This document shows, one piece after another, positions 21,601 to 34,139 of a stretch of DNA of 64,000 bases. The DNA is taken from NCBI GenBank assembly GCA_027943335.1, contig BSBK01002093.1, positions 620,001-684,000 on the forward strand. The letters are read 5' to 3'. The notes under the pieces were generated by a model. The model was not told the origin of the DNA, did no database searches, and worked only from the letters and a program-made list of their open reading frames with translations. Positions within the stretch are counted from its first letter, which is position 1. Each line of letters begins with the position of its first letter. Source of the DNA: Chamaecyparis obtusa. Its lineage: Eukaryota > Streptophyta > Pinopsida > Cupressales > Cupressaceae. Both the position numbers and the translations under genes were made by a program.

Positions 21601-23200
21601 TATCATAACAAATCTTCTTTAAGAATATAATTTTCTTTGAATTTTCATCCTTTTGCAAGTTCAATGAATCTAGACATAGAATCATTGAGCTCTCCTACTG
21701 GGACACTTGGCATGATCTGAATGGTTGAAGAAATGGTCGCCACCTCAGCATGCTTATCTTATAGGCTTAATAAATACCTCTTGATGATGAGAAAATATTT
21801 CACCTTGATTGCAATGGCTCATATTCTCCAATTGTTTTATCTTCATGGTCTTCTCTACCCTTGGAAATCTTCTCATTGCATTTGTTTGAACTTGTACTTG
21901 AAAATCTTGATGTGTTCATGATGTCATGACCTTGAAATCTCTTCATTGACATGCTTTCGAACTTGTACTTGAGCTTGCACTTGTAGAAGTGGTGTAAGTG
22001 TGGCATGTAGTTTGATCTTTCAATTGAACTTGGATTTCAAAAGAAAATTCAAGTTTGCATGAGTTTCCCACCTTGATGCCTTGGGCTTAATCTTTGACTT
22101 GAGAGCACCCTACTTTCTTGGTGATCACCTTAGATTTGTACTTTGACTTGAAACAACCTTGCCACCCTTACTTGGATTTCAAACTCGAACCAAATCCAAA
22201 CTCGAACCTCGCCCTTCATGCTTAGCTTCCATCTTCAGCTCCTGCCACTTTTATCCTGCCATACAATGCCATGCATTAGATTTTCAATTGACTTCTTCTC
22301 TTGAACTAGCCACATAACTGAAGGTAACATCAAATCTTAGTTCTAAACTAAATAAGCTTCAATAATGTAGCAAGAACAAACTCTAAAAACCTGGTCATGA
22401 ACTTAAATGACAGGGATTTCAGACTGCTAGTTACATAGAAAATTCTTGCTGAATTAATAGTATAAGACATTATGCCAAACTCCCCAAGACAATTTTGCCT
22501 TGCTGTGATGAGAAACTAAGGACTGTAGACTTCAAATTTGCACCTTTCAGCACTATAAAAAAATGCAATTTGATACGATTGGAGGATCTGGGCTTGTTTC
22601 TAGTCTGAAATGTGCTTGAGGTGACTGGAATCTGTATGTTTATGACTAACAATCTCTGCAATCAGTTATCTCTGCATGTTCTTTCCATGAAAGTTGATGA
22701 AAATCTTCTTCTTTCAGCCTCCTTGTGGATCGAATTTTCTGCAACAGCATTCTAATCTGTTTCTACGAGATTTTGATTGAGTTTGGGTGTTGAACAACAC
22801 CTAAACTTCAATACTTTTGCTCTCCAAATCATTTTCCTCTTTAGGAAGGCTTGTCTTTTCATCAGATTGAATTCAAATAATCAAGATTTAATTGCCATAT
22901 TGCCTCATTCAATTCATCCTCTTCTTGCACATTAAAATTAATAATTTTGCATTTAATATTGAGCTCCCTCCATTAAATTTGATCCTCTATATGATCTCAA
23001 ATTTCGAATTTGTCCTCCTTATGTTTGAATCAAACCCCTTTTGAGGCCTAGGTGAGTGCAATTACTTATTAAATTTGAGCCTTTTCATGGTTAAGTTTGA
23101 GGTTCTTGGAAAAAAATCAAGGCCATAAGTTTTAAATATCCACCCCTATATGCATTAATGAGTTCACTTCTCAGTCAAAAATGGCCACACACATTTGAAT
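18681..23200. other. Long intron stretch, no gene recognised
   Basis: Mixed AT-rich sequence. Short ORFs (19258-19455 minus, 21721-21921 plus, 22470-22661 minus) have no recognisable motifs. The 19020-19560 part is slightly richer in GC and could be an old element fragment, unassigned. Confidence 0.4.
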
Positions 23201-23204
23201 TAAG

Positions 23205-24030
23205 GAGCCATATACTTGACTTATAAAGCCATACGTTTGGAAATGAGGCCTAGATCATTAAATGTTGAGGCCATTCGATCAGATTAGGCCTACACCCTTG
23301 GTTTTAAGGCCCATACACTTAGATCTTGAGACCATACACTTGAATTTAGGGCCATAGTCATCAAATTTCAGCCTACACGTTTGGTTTTAGGTCCACACGC
23401 TAGGATAATGAGGCCACATGCTAGAGATTTGGGCCTACACACTAGGATTTAGGTCCATGCATTTGAATTTTGAGGCCCGTAGCTATTAAATTTAAGGCCA
23501 CGTATTACAGATACAATGCCTTGTGTTCAGATTTGGGGTCTATGCTTTTGAATTTGGGGCCAGGCAATCGAATTTAGAGCCTATACCTTAGGAATTAGTC
23601 TTGCATGTTTTGAATTAGGTCCCTGCCTTTTGGACCATGGAGCCATACGCCCAGATTTAGGGCCACGCATTACACACTATGGCCCATTAATTTGAATTTC
23701 AAGGCCCATGTGATCAGATTTGGTCTACATTTGGAATTTGGGACTCGTGCATTTGAAAAAGGGCTCTATCCATTAAAATCCAAAGCCACACGTTACATAT
23801 TAAGGCCCACTCCAATCGGATTTAGAGCCATACATTGGCAATTAAGGCTGCATTCGTTTAGATTTAGGGCCTATATCTGAAATTAAGGCCTATACATTTG
23901 AGATATAGAGCTGCACATTGAAAATAACAGCCCATACATTTGGATCTTGGGCCTACAATGACTGGATTTGAGGCCATTTGATCAGCCTTGAGGCTTCATG
24001 ATTGGTTTTAGATCCCCTATGATTAAGTCC
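23205..24030 (+). repeat. Degenerate minisatellite with a GGCC..ATACAYTTG phrase
   Basis: Roughly 25-30 diverged copies of a unit about 25-32 bp long. Each has a GGCC or GCC core followed by TACAC/CATAC/CACGC, then TTGGAATTT or TTGATTTAG. Examples are near 23225, 23310, 23395, 23690, 23800 and 23935. Unit length varies because of small indels. It lies inside the MCU intron close to exon 1. Confidence 0.7.
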
Positions 24031-24266
24031 CTACCTCCATCTTCAAATCACCTCCTTATTTCATTAATTCATAGCCTCTCAATTCAAATCAATCCACTCA
24101 TTTAATTCCATTTTACTCTCTTCATGTAATTCGCACCATTGGCATTTCACTCCAGCTCTATTTACAAAGTTGATTCTCCAATAAACTTCACAATTTCAAA
24201 GCATTTTTGTTAAACTCGATGAGAGTTGGGCTGGATTTATGGTTGAAATTGTTTATTAACCTTGGA

Positions 24267-24790
24267 GTGGAAACCACTACCTACTTAGGCAAAACCACCA
24301 TACAAAAAGTGGAAACCACTATACACTTGGGCAAAACCACGAAACGCCAAGTGGAAACTACTAGAGAGTTAGGCGAAACCATTAATCAACAAGGGGAAAC
24401 CACTGCCAAGTTAGGCAAAACCTCTATGCATCAAGTGGAAACAACTAATGACTTAGGCGAATTTCAAATTTTTTGAGTGGAAATGCAAGGCTACTTAGGC
24501 GAAACATGCAACTGCCTAGTGGAAACTCACATCGACTTAGGCAAGGTGTTGCAAATGTGAAGTGGAAAACATCACCCACTTAGGCAAGCTTGAAAATGCA
24601 AAGTGGAAACCAAGGGTGACTTAGGTGAGTGCATCTAATGATCAGTGGAAATCACCATGGACTTAGGCAAGTACATGTAATTTGAAGTGGAAATCACCAT
24701 GCAGTTAATTATAGCCATGAAGTGGAAATCACCATGCAGTTAATTATCACCATGAAGTGGAAATCACCATGCAGTTAACACTCGAAGACG
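24267..24790 (+). repeat. 42-bp tandem repeat (13 units) near the MCU 5' splice site
   Basis: Units begin GTGGAAA and contain ACTTAGGCRAA. They start at 24267, 24309, 24351, 24393, 24435, 24477, 24519, 24562, 24603, 24645, 24687, 24722 and 24757. The period is 42 with one 43, one 41 and two terminal units of 35. Because 42 is a multiple of three, the first five units are open in one frame as a 14-residue repeat (VETTxxLGKTTxxQ). The last three units share CACCATGCAGTTAA or CACCATGGACTTAG and are a younger subfamily. The array ends about 410 bp from the exon 1 donor. Confidence 0.92.
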
Positions 24791-25201
24791 TGGTTTTCTG
24801 AACATTTTGACTATGTTGATCAGAACCATCAAGCAGGCCATGATCTAATGTTAAGACAAAGCAGCCATGAAATTTAATGGAATAGACACCCCTCAGAATA
24901 ATTTTCCTCTCTGTAAGCAAATTCCATCAGAAGATTTGAGAGATATGCTTCTTTGCAATGACATATGCCACTAATTGAAGAAAGAAAACTCTTCCACGCA
25001 AAGATGAATTTGCCGTACTAAGTTTCTATGTACATACAAGTTAAGAATTTTTGGTGCATAAACGCTGTTTTGTTGAACAGTTATTTTGCAAAAATGACTC
25101 CTTGACGTGAAAATTCTTGTGGATGCTTTCAATACGATCTAATATATAAGGAATGGTATTATATGCAACAAATTCAATGTCGTGAACGCAAGAATACTGA
25201 C

Positions 25202-25648
25202 CTTCTCAGGATGGAGATAGACTTTATTGCGAAAGATCAAAATCACTCCTGCAGCGTCCAAAGCCTTGGCAAAATCTGCAGCTTCTTCATCCGACTGCGC
25301 AACCCCCATGCTCCGGCACATATTTAGAAGCTCATTCTGCGTGATAAACTCCTTCTCATCAGCCTCCAGCCTCTTTTTCAGCGCCTCCACATTTGCCAGC
25401 CTCAATATTCTCTTCACCTCATCCAACGCAATGCCGCCCCCGCCGCCGCCATTGCCTGTTCTCTCCCACTCGGGATGTTTATATTCCGCCGATGTAGAGA
25501 ACAAAATCAATCCAATATTGGGGCGCAATGCAGGTAACAGGGAAAAATCAAACAATCGACGTCGGCAAAAGCCAGAAGCGCCTCCATTCGCCCTAAACAC
25601 ACCCTGTGCCGTGGCCAAAATTCCTCGGAAAAACCGAAACCCTGTCAT
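25202..25648 (-). CDS. MCU: Mitochondrial calcium uniporter, exon 1 (presequence and N-terminal domain)
   Basis: This exon encodes residues 1-149. Residues 1 to about 52 are Arg/Ala/Phe-rich without acidic residues until Asp34, ending in LILFSTSAEY, which fits a mitochondrial targeting presequence. A glycine run (GNGGGGGG, about 65-72) follows. Next is the plant MCU N-terminal domain: DEVKRILRLANVEALKKRL, NELLNMCRSMGVAQS, EEAADFAKALDAAGVILIFR and NKVYLHPEK. The start at 25648 is preceded in frame by TAA three bases upstream of the codon before it, so no longer N-terminus is possible without another exon. The exon has a much higher GC content than the surrounding DNA, as expected for a host coding exon. 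Translation past the donor at 25201 gives nonfamily residues to a stop at 25139. Confidence 0.92.
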
Positions 25649-28077
25649 GTCTTATACAGTCCTGTTTTTCGGTCTAAACTTATGAGATGCAAGCTAAATG
25701 TCACCCGTGTAGCCGCCGTAGCCAACCATTACCAGCAATCCTTTTCGCTCATTTTGGCTCGCATCTGATACCTTAGCTTTTCCTTTCTATCCTCCAAACA
25801 CAGATAAACATATGGCCGGCTGTAGATTCCACTTGCTCCTCCCCATTTTCAAATTTACACTAATAATTTTCACCGATATTCACCGACAAACCGACCGCTA
25901 CTGAAATCACACAAGATTGCTCAAAAATTTCAACCCCATTCCATAAATCAAACCCTACATGTAAAGCGCAAAACTGAATTTCCCTCACGAAATTTTCATT
26001 TTTTCCCGAAGTAGTTATCGACAATCATAAATATAAATTTATCAGTCCATACTTTCCCTCCTCAATTTCGTGTCTAATTACAGACAGATTCAAATTCCCT
26101 GCAACTCCAGGGTCTTAAAGGAGGTTTAAATCGCATTTTACGTAGAGATGAAGGAAGCAAATGTGCAATTGGAAGCAATTTCAACGCCCGAATCGATATG
26201 GTGCCAGTAGGTAATATTCACAGGTGGCGTTTAAACAACAATAAGACAAAAAGAAAAAAAAGAAAAGCATACAATTTACCGTTGCCAAACGTAAACATCA
26301 CGTCAGAGAAGTCTCATTTTCAGTTTTTAAGTTTTGGCTTAACTTTACCCGCCAGGCAATTAACGGAAACGGACATTCCCGTTTACGGCAACTGTACAGT
26401 CTGACAGGAACAGTGTTGGAACTTGAAGTTGGGATTCGGACAAAATTTGGATAAATTAGCAGCTGGTCGCTCTGCCAACATAAACAGCGGGACTTCTAAA
26501 TATCTGGAGCTTAACTAAATTATTAGGTTTGTCGTGGACATATGTGGAAAATGGAAATTTGCATCCTTAATCAATTTGTAGTGCAGTTAGGTGTTTCTTT
26601 CACGGTGTACAATAAGGAAAGGAATGCAAGGGTCCAATAGGCTTGGAGAGATAATCATATTTTCTATTGCATATTTTCTTAATTATATTTTCTATTACAT
26701 GTTAGTAAGGAGAGATAATCTAATAGGCTTAGATCCAAGTGCTAAATAATTATCAAGATTCTTTCACTATTATAGAAAGTTGATAAAGAGATATGAGAAC
26801 TAAGATGAAAGGGAGGAAATGATTGACTTTTTGTACTCATAGACTAGCGGGAAATCAATAGCTTCGTAAGGATATCAAAAACAGCAGTCAAACAATGTTT
26901 CTAACATTTGATTTTTGTTTGATGCAATTATGGAGGGAAGAGATCACCTGGGGCATCCTGTTCTTGGGAAGAGGTCGTCTGAGGCGCATGTTCCTGGCAC
27001 ATTTGATTGAATTCAATTGCAGATTGTTTGTTGAGTTCTAAACTTTCCAGATTTGAGTTGGTGTGAATGTCATTTATACAGGTGCACACAGAAAAATGAA
27101 AAATTGTTGTGTAGAGAGGGGTCTGCCTCAGTCAAACCTTGGTTTGGAATCAACTTTGAGATGAAATGAAATAAATAAAAGTGTGTTGTCATATAGTAGG
27201 GGCTAGATCTAAAAAATGAAGTGTATTATACCTTGGCAATGCAAATGTTTATTTCAATGTGATCAAGTATGTTGATGCAATATCTTTGACTTTACACAAA
27301 AACCCAAAAAGAAATCATGAAAGACAAAAATCTTAAGTAATGAATGTTGTAGCTTGCCAAAAAGCTTGGAAGAGAGGAAGAAGAATGACTTGAAGACTTG
27401 AAGACTTGAATGCTTGAAGGAATGTGGATGCGTGAATGTGTGTAGATAGATGCTTGTACTATGATTTCTTCCTTGATGGTAAACTCATTTTCTTAGCCTT
27501 CAATGAGGGAAAGAAGCTTGAACCATGGAGAAGTTTGCCTTGAAAAACACCTTAGAATGCTTGAGATCTTGCTTGAGAATGCTTAGATGTGAAATTGTAA
27601 GAGAGCTCTTGAATTCTTGATTGCTTAATGTCAAACTGAGGAGAGATATGTTGATTTTATGCCTCTCACAACATTTGGGGGCTCAAAACTCAAAGAAGAT
27701 TGACAGGAATCTAAAAATCTCGTTAAACCAACAAGATGGACCCTCAGTTTTAATTTCGAGGAAAAATACAAGGAAGAGGTCAATTTGGGTGTCATCTTCT
27801 TGTCAAAAGTGGATCAAATTTGATTGGGAGTTAGAGAGGTGGTGAAAAAGTCAAAAATGTAGGCGATGCGAAGCTAGAATACCGAAAATTAATTTGGGAG
27901 CTCATGCATGCTAAAATGGGGCCCGATTGAGCATCTAGTTATACGTGCTTACAATTTAAGACAACACACATGGTATATGGGTTTTAGTCCCATATTTTAT
28001 AAATCATTTATGGATTAAAAAAATGGATCACTTAATTTATTTCCATTTTAATTTGAGCAATAAACTTATAGTACATT
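25649..28077. other. MCU 5' flank and intergenic sequence
   Basis: The first few hundred bases should hold the MCU 5' UTR and promoter; the segment 25650-25830 is richer in GC than the rest. No clear TATA box was assigned. Farther right is AT-rich sequence with short imperfect repeats (GACTTGAAGACTTGAAGACTTGAA near 27390). No gene recognised. Confidence 0.4.
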
Positions 28078-31000
28078 TGTAATACCCAAAAACTATTGGG
28101 ACAAAACACAACAAAATTTTCTTTCAAATCCTTTTGACAGAACATCTGTTTACCAAATGTATACTAAATTTCTAGAATTTAAACAATATGATAGATATGA
28201 ACCAGATGCTTATTACAAAATAGAAAAATTAGCAAATAAATAAATTTTAAATGTATGCTTTATTTCTTCTTTTATTCAGAAAACTTAACATAGAATTGAA
28301 ATTATAATATAGCAATATTATTAATTTATTAACATAAAGATCTGCAGGAAAATTAAATCATTTAATAAAATAGCAACAGAGATTTAACTTTCAATTTAAA
28401 TAAAATATTTTTTTCCCAATAACAAATGGAGTCTTCTTTTTTTAGAATAATCACAATAATGCTTTCCTCATTTAAGGTTTCAAACTTGGATTTCTAATAC
28501 ATTATTTAAATCTACTAAAATAATTCCCAAGGACATGGTTTACACAATCATTTAAAAATCAACATTTGAAGCTCTAATCAACTTTACACAAAAATTTATC
28601 TTTCTTACAAGAATACATAATCACATAATATGTTATAATCCTCTACACAAGTTCCTTTAAAATAACTTAAGTAGGCTTCAAGCTTCAATAATTTATTCAA
28701 CTCATTCTCTTTGCAACTTGTTTCAAAATAATTTGCACATGACCATGGAGGCTCACCTCATAGCCTAGGCCATTTCATGGCCACCCCGAGCTAAGGGAAA
28801 CAAGGATAGATAGGTTACAAACATACAATACATAATTAACATACATTTATACAATAAGAGACAAGAACAATCACATTTTACTCTCATTCCCCAAGCTTGC
28901 ACATAGGATCAAAATAGATCCAAAAATGGGTGAAAGTGGAAACATCACATATGGAGATGTCATACTCAAACATACCAAGTATTATAAATCATTCTTACAT
29001 GCCTTCACAAGGCTCCTTCCCAACAAACCAGTTCATCACAAAGAGCATCAACACATCCCTTATGGCCCCCAACTATAACTTAAGTAGGCCTCAAGGATGC
29101 CCATACATCCAAGCTCTACAACATATGGATTTTCCAACTAAGCCCTTGTTGACAATTTTGCTGAGTTGATTACATAGATGTTGTCATTATGGCAACATAT
29201 GATCCTCATGAAGATCGCACAAGTCAAAGAGCAAGTATGATAGAGCGCATTGCAAATTTGTCTAAGTGTGAGACAGTGTTTTACCAATGAATCTGGATAC
29301 AGTTTTTGTTTGCGACGTTGACTGGAGTAAGTTCAGTACGTGCGCACTTGAACATAGACTCTATGATGTCTATTGATCACCCATCTCAGAGCACAAGTCA
29401 GTACGGCATGTACGGAAGAAGTTATGACAATTTTTTCGAAGACAGTGTAAAGCCGACAAGACAGAATATGAAGACAGAACTAGTAAAGAGTTAAGGGATT
29501 ATTTTGTTTATCAAAATAATGACTTAACAATATAAATGGACGACATCCTAGATGTTAACTCTTTGTTAAAGCTATTGGTATAAATGTAAATATAATTGTA
29601 ATTGTAAAGGGTAGTAATTGTAACAAGTAGCAAGTAATATGATGCGAAGTATATGAAGCATATGTAATAGCAATAGTGAAAGAGCAGCGAAGTGATATTG
29701 ATGCAAGCAGTATAAGGTTATGTACCTTAACCTATTTTGTAATTAGTGTATATTATACATTACTTATTTGGGCAGTGAGCTCATCTAGTAATCACATTTT
29801 GTACTACAACTCCTAACAGGGTTGAGGCTTCTAACAAGGCCTATAGTCCCTTAATCAGGACTGATACACTATATGCTTGTAATAGACTCCTAACAGGGTC
29901 AACATCCTTAACATGATACTTTTGATTAGTGGATCTTTGTGGGTACCATCCCCATCGAAATTTTCCCTTGGCTAGGGTTTCCTCGAGAACAAATAATGTG
30001 TTATGAGTTTTTTATTGTTATGCATGTTGTTTAGCTTCTTATGTTATGCATGTATAAAGATAATATGTTATATCCATAAGTGGGCAAAAGATAAAATTTG
30101 TAGAATACTGATTCACCCCCCCTCTTAGTATTCCCTATTTCTAACAACCCTTCACCCTAAGACATTCTCAAATTCTCCCAAGGATGAAAATTATCTTGCA
30201 CACCCACAACACAATTACAAACATGAAAGGAGAAACAAAAGTAAAATTCATATGAGCACAATGAAACTAAACATCACAAATTCACACAAAAGTTTTATCT
30301 TCACAATACAATTACATAAACATAAACATGGTAGATCCACAAACCTTTCCTAAATCAATGGCAATGGAGGATTTGTAGAAGAGTTATTCCTTTCCTTCCT
30401 AGCTTTTTACTTTCCTTTCTCAAGTCTCTAGTTTCTCCAACTCCCAACTAGCATAGTGTAGAAGTGTCTCACTTTCTTAATCTCCTTTTCTAAAGACTCA
30501 AAAACAATCCTCTCTCCTACCCTCATCCCAAGGTAAGTTAGGTGTCTTAGTTCTAGCTCACGAGCCACTTGTCATTAGATATGAAATGGTAAGTATTTTA
30601 AGACATGGGGAAAGGGATTATCCTAGAAGATATGTCCAAATTCATCACTTTCAAGAAGTGCTCACTTTGAGGGGAATTTTGGAAGCCTAGGGAAGTGAAA
30701 AGGGTAAAATTTGGCCCCCTAACCCATGCACATGCCTTGGGGCACTTAAAACCAACCCTAACTACACCATAGGGCTCCATATAACCCTTCAAAAATTTTA
30801 GTAAAGTTTACATCCGAAAATAGAACAATGATGACACATGCCTTGGTTTCCCAAACCATTAACCAAGCCTAGGGATTTACAAGGTGACTTAAGGGTGAGG
30901 TAGGGTCCACATTCGACTTAGGCATGCCAACACATTACACTAGTGTCAAGTGACACCTCACCAAAGAAATACACATCACATTACACACTTGGCATGCCTA

Positions 31001-31735
31001 GTGGGTAATTTACATATATATTTACACAAATAGAATGTATATCCAATGATGCACATATTAACATTAACAACATAATTTACTCAAGCATTACGTTTACGAA
31101 AATAAAAATCACATCACAATGAGGTCGTTCTCTTCTTAGAGTCAACCTTGGCCTTAAACTGTTTTCACATAGATCCATCCTTGTTTCCCCGCATTTAATA
31201 CCATGGTCATAATCTTGCACACTCGATTCAGATATCAGTATCTCATGAAATCAATGCATATATAAATATATCAAAAGAGAAATATGATCTATAATAACAT
31301 CCAAATACGAATACATAGAGAAACTACATTTCATGATTTCAACATAAACATATTCCATAATGTACCCTAATTACAAGCATCGAAATGTAAGTTCATTTTT
31401 CACTTAAACAAGTAACCGTAAGTCATATGCAAAACTAATTCATTAGGAAACCAACATCATAACTATCTCAATTCCTATTCCATAAGATAACGTAAATCAA
31501 AATGTCAGAATTCAATTATCTGATTATATTATAAAGTCATGATGAATTTAACATAAGCATATAAGGGTACGTCTAATATCATCATCCATATAATCATGTA
31601 AAATCATCACATAATATTTAATGAGAAGAATTCATAATCAAAATAGGTCTAAAATCATCGTAATAGTGTATCATCTAGATAGTCCATGTGTGAAAACACT
31701 AGTCGAGCTAAGATGGGTCGAGGTAGGACCTCACA
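28078..31735 (-). repeat. 3' LTR of the LARD-like element, interrupted by a solo LTR
   Basis: Collinear with 34140-36803 except for the 1000-bp insertion at 29147-30146. Shared text runs from AAAAACTAYTGGGACAAAAC to GGTCGAGGTAGGACCTCACA. Open frames such as 28930-29169 are simply LTR sequence, present in both copies. Confidence 0.92.
29147..30146 (+). mobile_element. Solo LTR, 1000 bp, probably Copia type
   Basis: Inserted in the left LTR of the LARD-like element and absent from the right copy, where AAGCCCT joins TCACC. It begins TGTTGACA and ends TTCTAACA. The flanks are GCCCT (29142-29146) and ACCCT (30147-30151), a 5-bp duplication with one later mutation. The end contains ATTCACCCCCCCTCTTAGTA, a pattern common at the 3' ends of plant Copia LTRs. 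There is no internal region, so it is the product of LTR-LTR recombination. Confidence 0.85.
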
Positions 31736-34139
31736 TCTTCCCCCCCTAGGCATGAACTTCCTCCCGGAGTTCATTGAATAGATGGGGATGTTGAGCTCTC
31801 CAAGCATGACATAATATAAATTAATAGAGTTTGAAGATGAGAAAAAGTCTATATTCCTTTATTAAAATTTAATTAAAAGGAACTGTAATATTTATATAAA
31901 TAATTGATTAATTTTTCAAGAGTACTAAAGATTTCAACAAAATTTTAGGTTAAGTTGTAATGCTATTTTTATGATGGCCAGTATACTGGCCACATATATT
32001 GGCCTCATAAAAATAACATTATCAAGTTTTAAATTAATGAACTACTTTTTAACTAAAAATTTAAATTAAACTTTATTTCATATTAATCTTAATTCGATTA
32101 ATCTGCAAGACTATTGTAATGCCCCGAAATACTAAGGTTTGAGAACTATTAGGGGTAGAAGGACGTTAATAAATGTCAGATTTAAAATATATTGAATGTG
32201 CCCCTTGATTTAAAATATAATTTTATTTAAAATTCATTAAATATTATTAATATTCTCACTAGAGTTTTAAATCAATAAACACTAAAATTTCTATTCAGAA
32301 GTTATTATTACAAAATATTAGGGCAATTAATTCCCCTAAGTCCCTACTAGGGATTTTAATGAATAAACTAATTCCCCATTAATCCAATTATTAAAAGAAG
32401 ATAAAAAGGTCAATAATAATAACCATTTAATTTTCCAAAACTTTAATAAGACATTGGATAAATCTAAATAATATTAAATTTATTAATCATAAATCTCAAA
32501 TCTCAAATTGATGCTAAAATAATATAAAGGTTCATTAAATGAAAATTCCAACATTTACAACTTTAAATAATTTTTATTTTTTTTTAAAAATGCATCTAAT
32601 AACAATATCAAGAAAAGAATCCCACTAATTAATTAAAAAAATCACCATTACATAATTCCAATAGAAAATTGAATTAAACAATAATTAAAGCAATAAATAC
32701 AAATTTCCTCTAATCTAAAAGAAATGACCAACAAAATAAATAAATCACTTAACCTTTAAAAAAAAAAAAAAATCAAATCTATTAAAAGACAAAAGACAAA
32801 AAAAAATTAAAAAGAAAAATAAAAAAATCAAATTCCCACAAGAAAAAAAAATCTAAAAAGAAAATCCACCAAAAAGGTATTTTAGCATTTCAAAATAAAG
32901 TTAATATTTCTTTTATTAAATATTTAAATAATATAATTTACAACTTAAAAATATATCTTATTATATACTCATTTCTAAATCTCGATTCTCAAATAAATAC
33001 AATTAATAAAAAGAATATATCAAACAATTTAAACAACATCAACCTCTAAATTAATTTTAATATTGTTCTAATTGACAAATTTAATAAAATCTATTTAATA
33101 CCAAATCAAAATAAACATTTCACACTACAATAATTATTTAATCTTTAATTCAAAAGAATATACTACAACTTAAAACTTATCATACTAAATTTCCATACCT
33201 GACTTCCCAATTTACCCATTTATACAATTTAATAAAAGATTTAAAGAAAATATAATAATCAATATTAACTCTTTATTTAATTTCATTAACGTCCAATTGA
33301 CAATCTTGAGACGTACAATAAGTACTAGTTCATAATTAAACAATATTAAATTAAATTCCCTTAACCAATTTTATTAAATGAATATATCGAATAAATTTAA
33401 CCCACATAAACTTTTTAAATTAAATATTAAAATAGTTCAAATTAACATTCTAAATAAATTAAAATCCTTTTTTTTTTGTTCCAGGTCAATTATCCTTTTT
33501 CATAAATCAATAATTGTTAACTTGAAATTTCAAAGGAGCATTTGCAAAAATCCATACAATAAATAAAATCTAAAAACAAAATTAACATTTAAAATAAAGA
33601 ACCACCAATTTCACACTTAATAATTAATAAATGGTGCAAGGATAAATAAATAAGAGAAACAAAACTCCTAAGTGGGCTCACAAACCCTAATCCGAAATTA
33701 GGGTTATGACCCCACATAAAGGTGAGAGAAAACCCTAATATCTCATTTCTCTTCTTATTTTCTCTCTTCTTTCTTCTCTACATGCAGGTTTAGTGGAGAT
33801 GTTGCAAGAAGATGTTCTTTATTGTTGTTCTCACATGAGAGCAAGTGTGTGTTTGAAAACCTATGGTGTGCATACACACACATGTTTCCTTGTGAAAATA
33901 TGGGATTTCGATCTACATGGTTTCAATAAAAACCTACTAGAAAGGGATTCTATAGATACGTTAAATGGAGGCCCTTTTTTTTTTTTTCAAAATCAATATG
34001 CTACATTTGATCTAAAAAATAAATCAAGGGTTTCATCTCTGTCAATGAGTGTTTACCCTTTTTGAGAATCATTTAAAATTTTTGATTCTAAGTCTTCATA
34101 GAATAATTTTAAAATCTGGGGTCCAACGACCATCTAGGA
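31736..34139 (-). other. Noncoding, very AT-rich interior of the LARD-like element
   Basis: 2.4 kb with long A/T-rich runs and no recognisable gag, protease, reverse transcriptase or integrase in any frame. A second TGTAATGCCCCGAAATAC start occurs at about 32116, resembling the LTR 5' end, and may mark another old LTR fragment. The primer-binding site next to the right LTR reads TGGTCGTTGGACCCC on the minus strand, which I cannot assign to a tRNA. Confidence 0.55.

Larger units (their letters stand above)
1604..25201 (-). other. MCU: MCU intron 1, about 23.6 kb
   Basis: This is the single coding-region intron of the MCU gene, 23,598 bp. On the minus strand the donor reads GAGAAG|GTCAGT at 25201/25202 and the acceptor TTTTTGCAG|GTTGCAG at 1604/1603. 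Joining them in phase 0 gives HPEK-VAELV, which is continuous with plant MCU proteins. The intron is filled with nested LTR retrotransposons, a Gypsy remnant, tandem repeats and a T-rich domain, annotated separately. Introns this long filled with old retroelements are typical of conifers and other gymnosperms (established knowledge). That this intron is still spliced is inferred from intact splice sites and the intact frame. Confidence 0.88.

Noticed and set aside
24207..24476. 14-residue repeat protein (VETTxxLGKTTxxQ)
   Set aside because: The frame stays open only for five units, because the repeat period is a multiple of three; later units break it, and it lies in an intron antisense to MCU.
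25227..25685. 152-residue plus-strand ORF
   Set aside because: It is the antisense shadow of MCU exon 1; the minus strand has the recognisable protein.
28930..29169. Paired ORFs at 28930 and 34995 with similar proteins, looking like a duplicated small gene
   Set aside because: They are the same part of the two LTRs of one retroelement and have no further support as coding.
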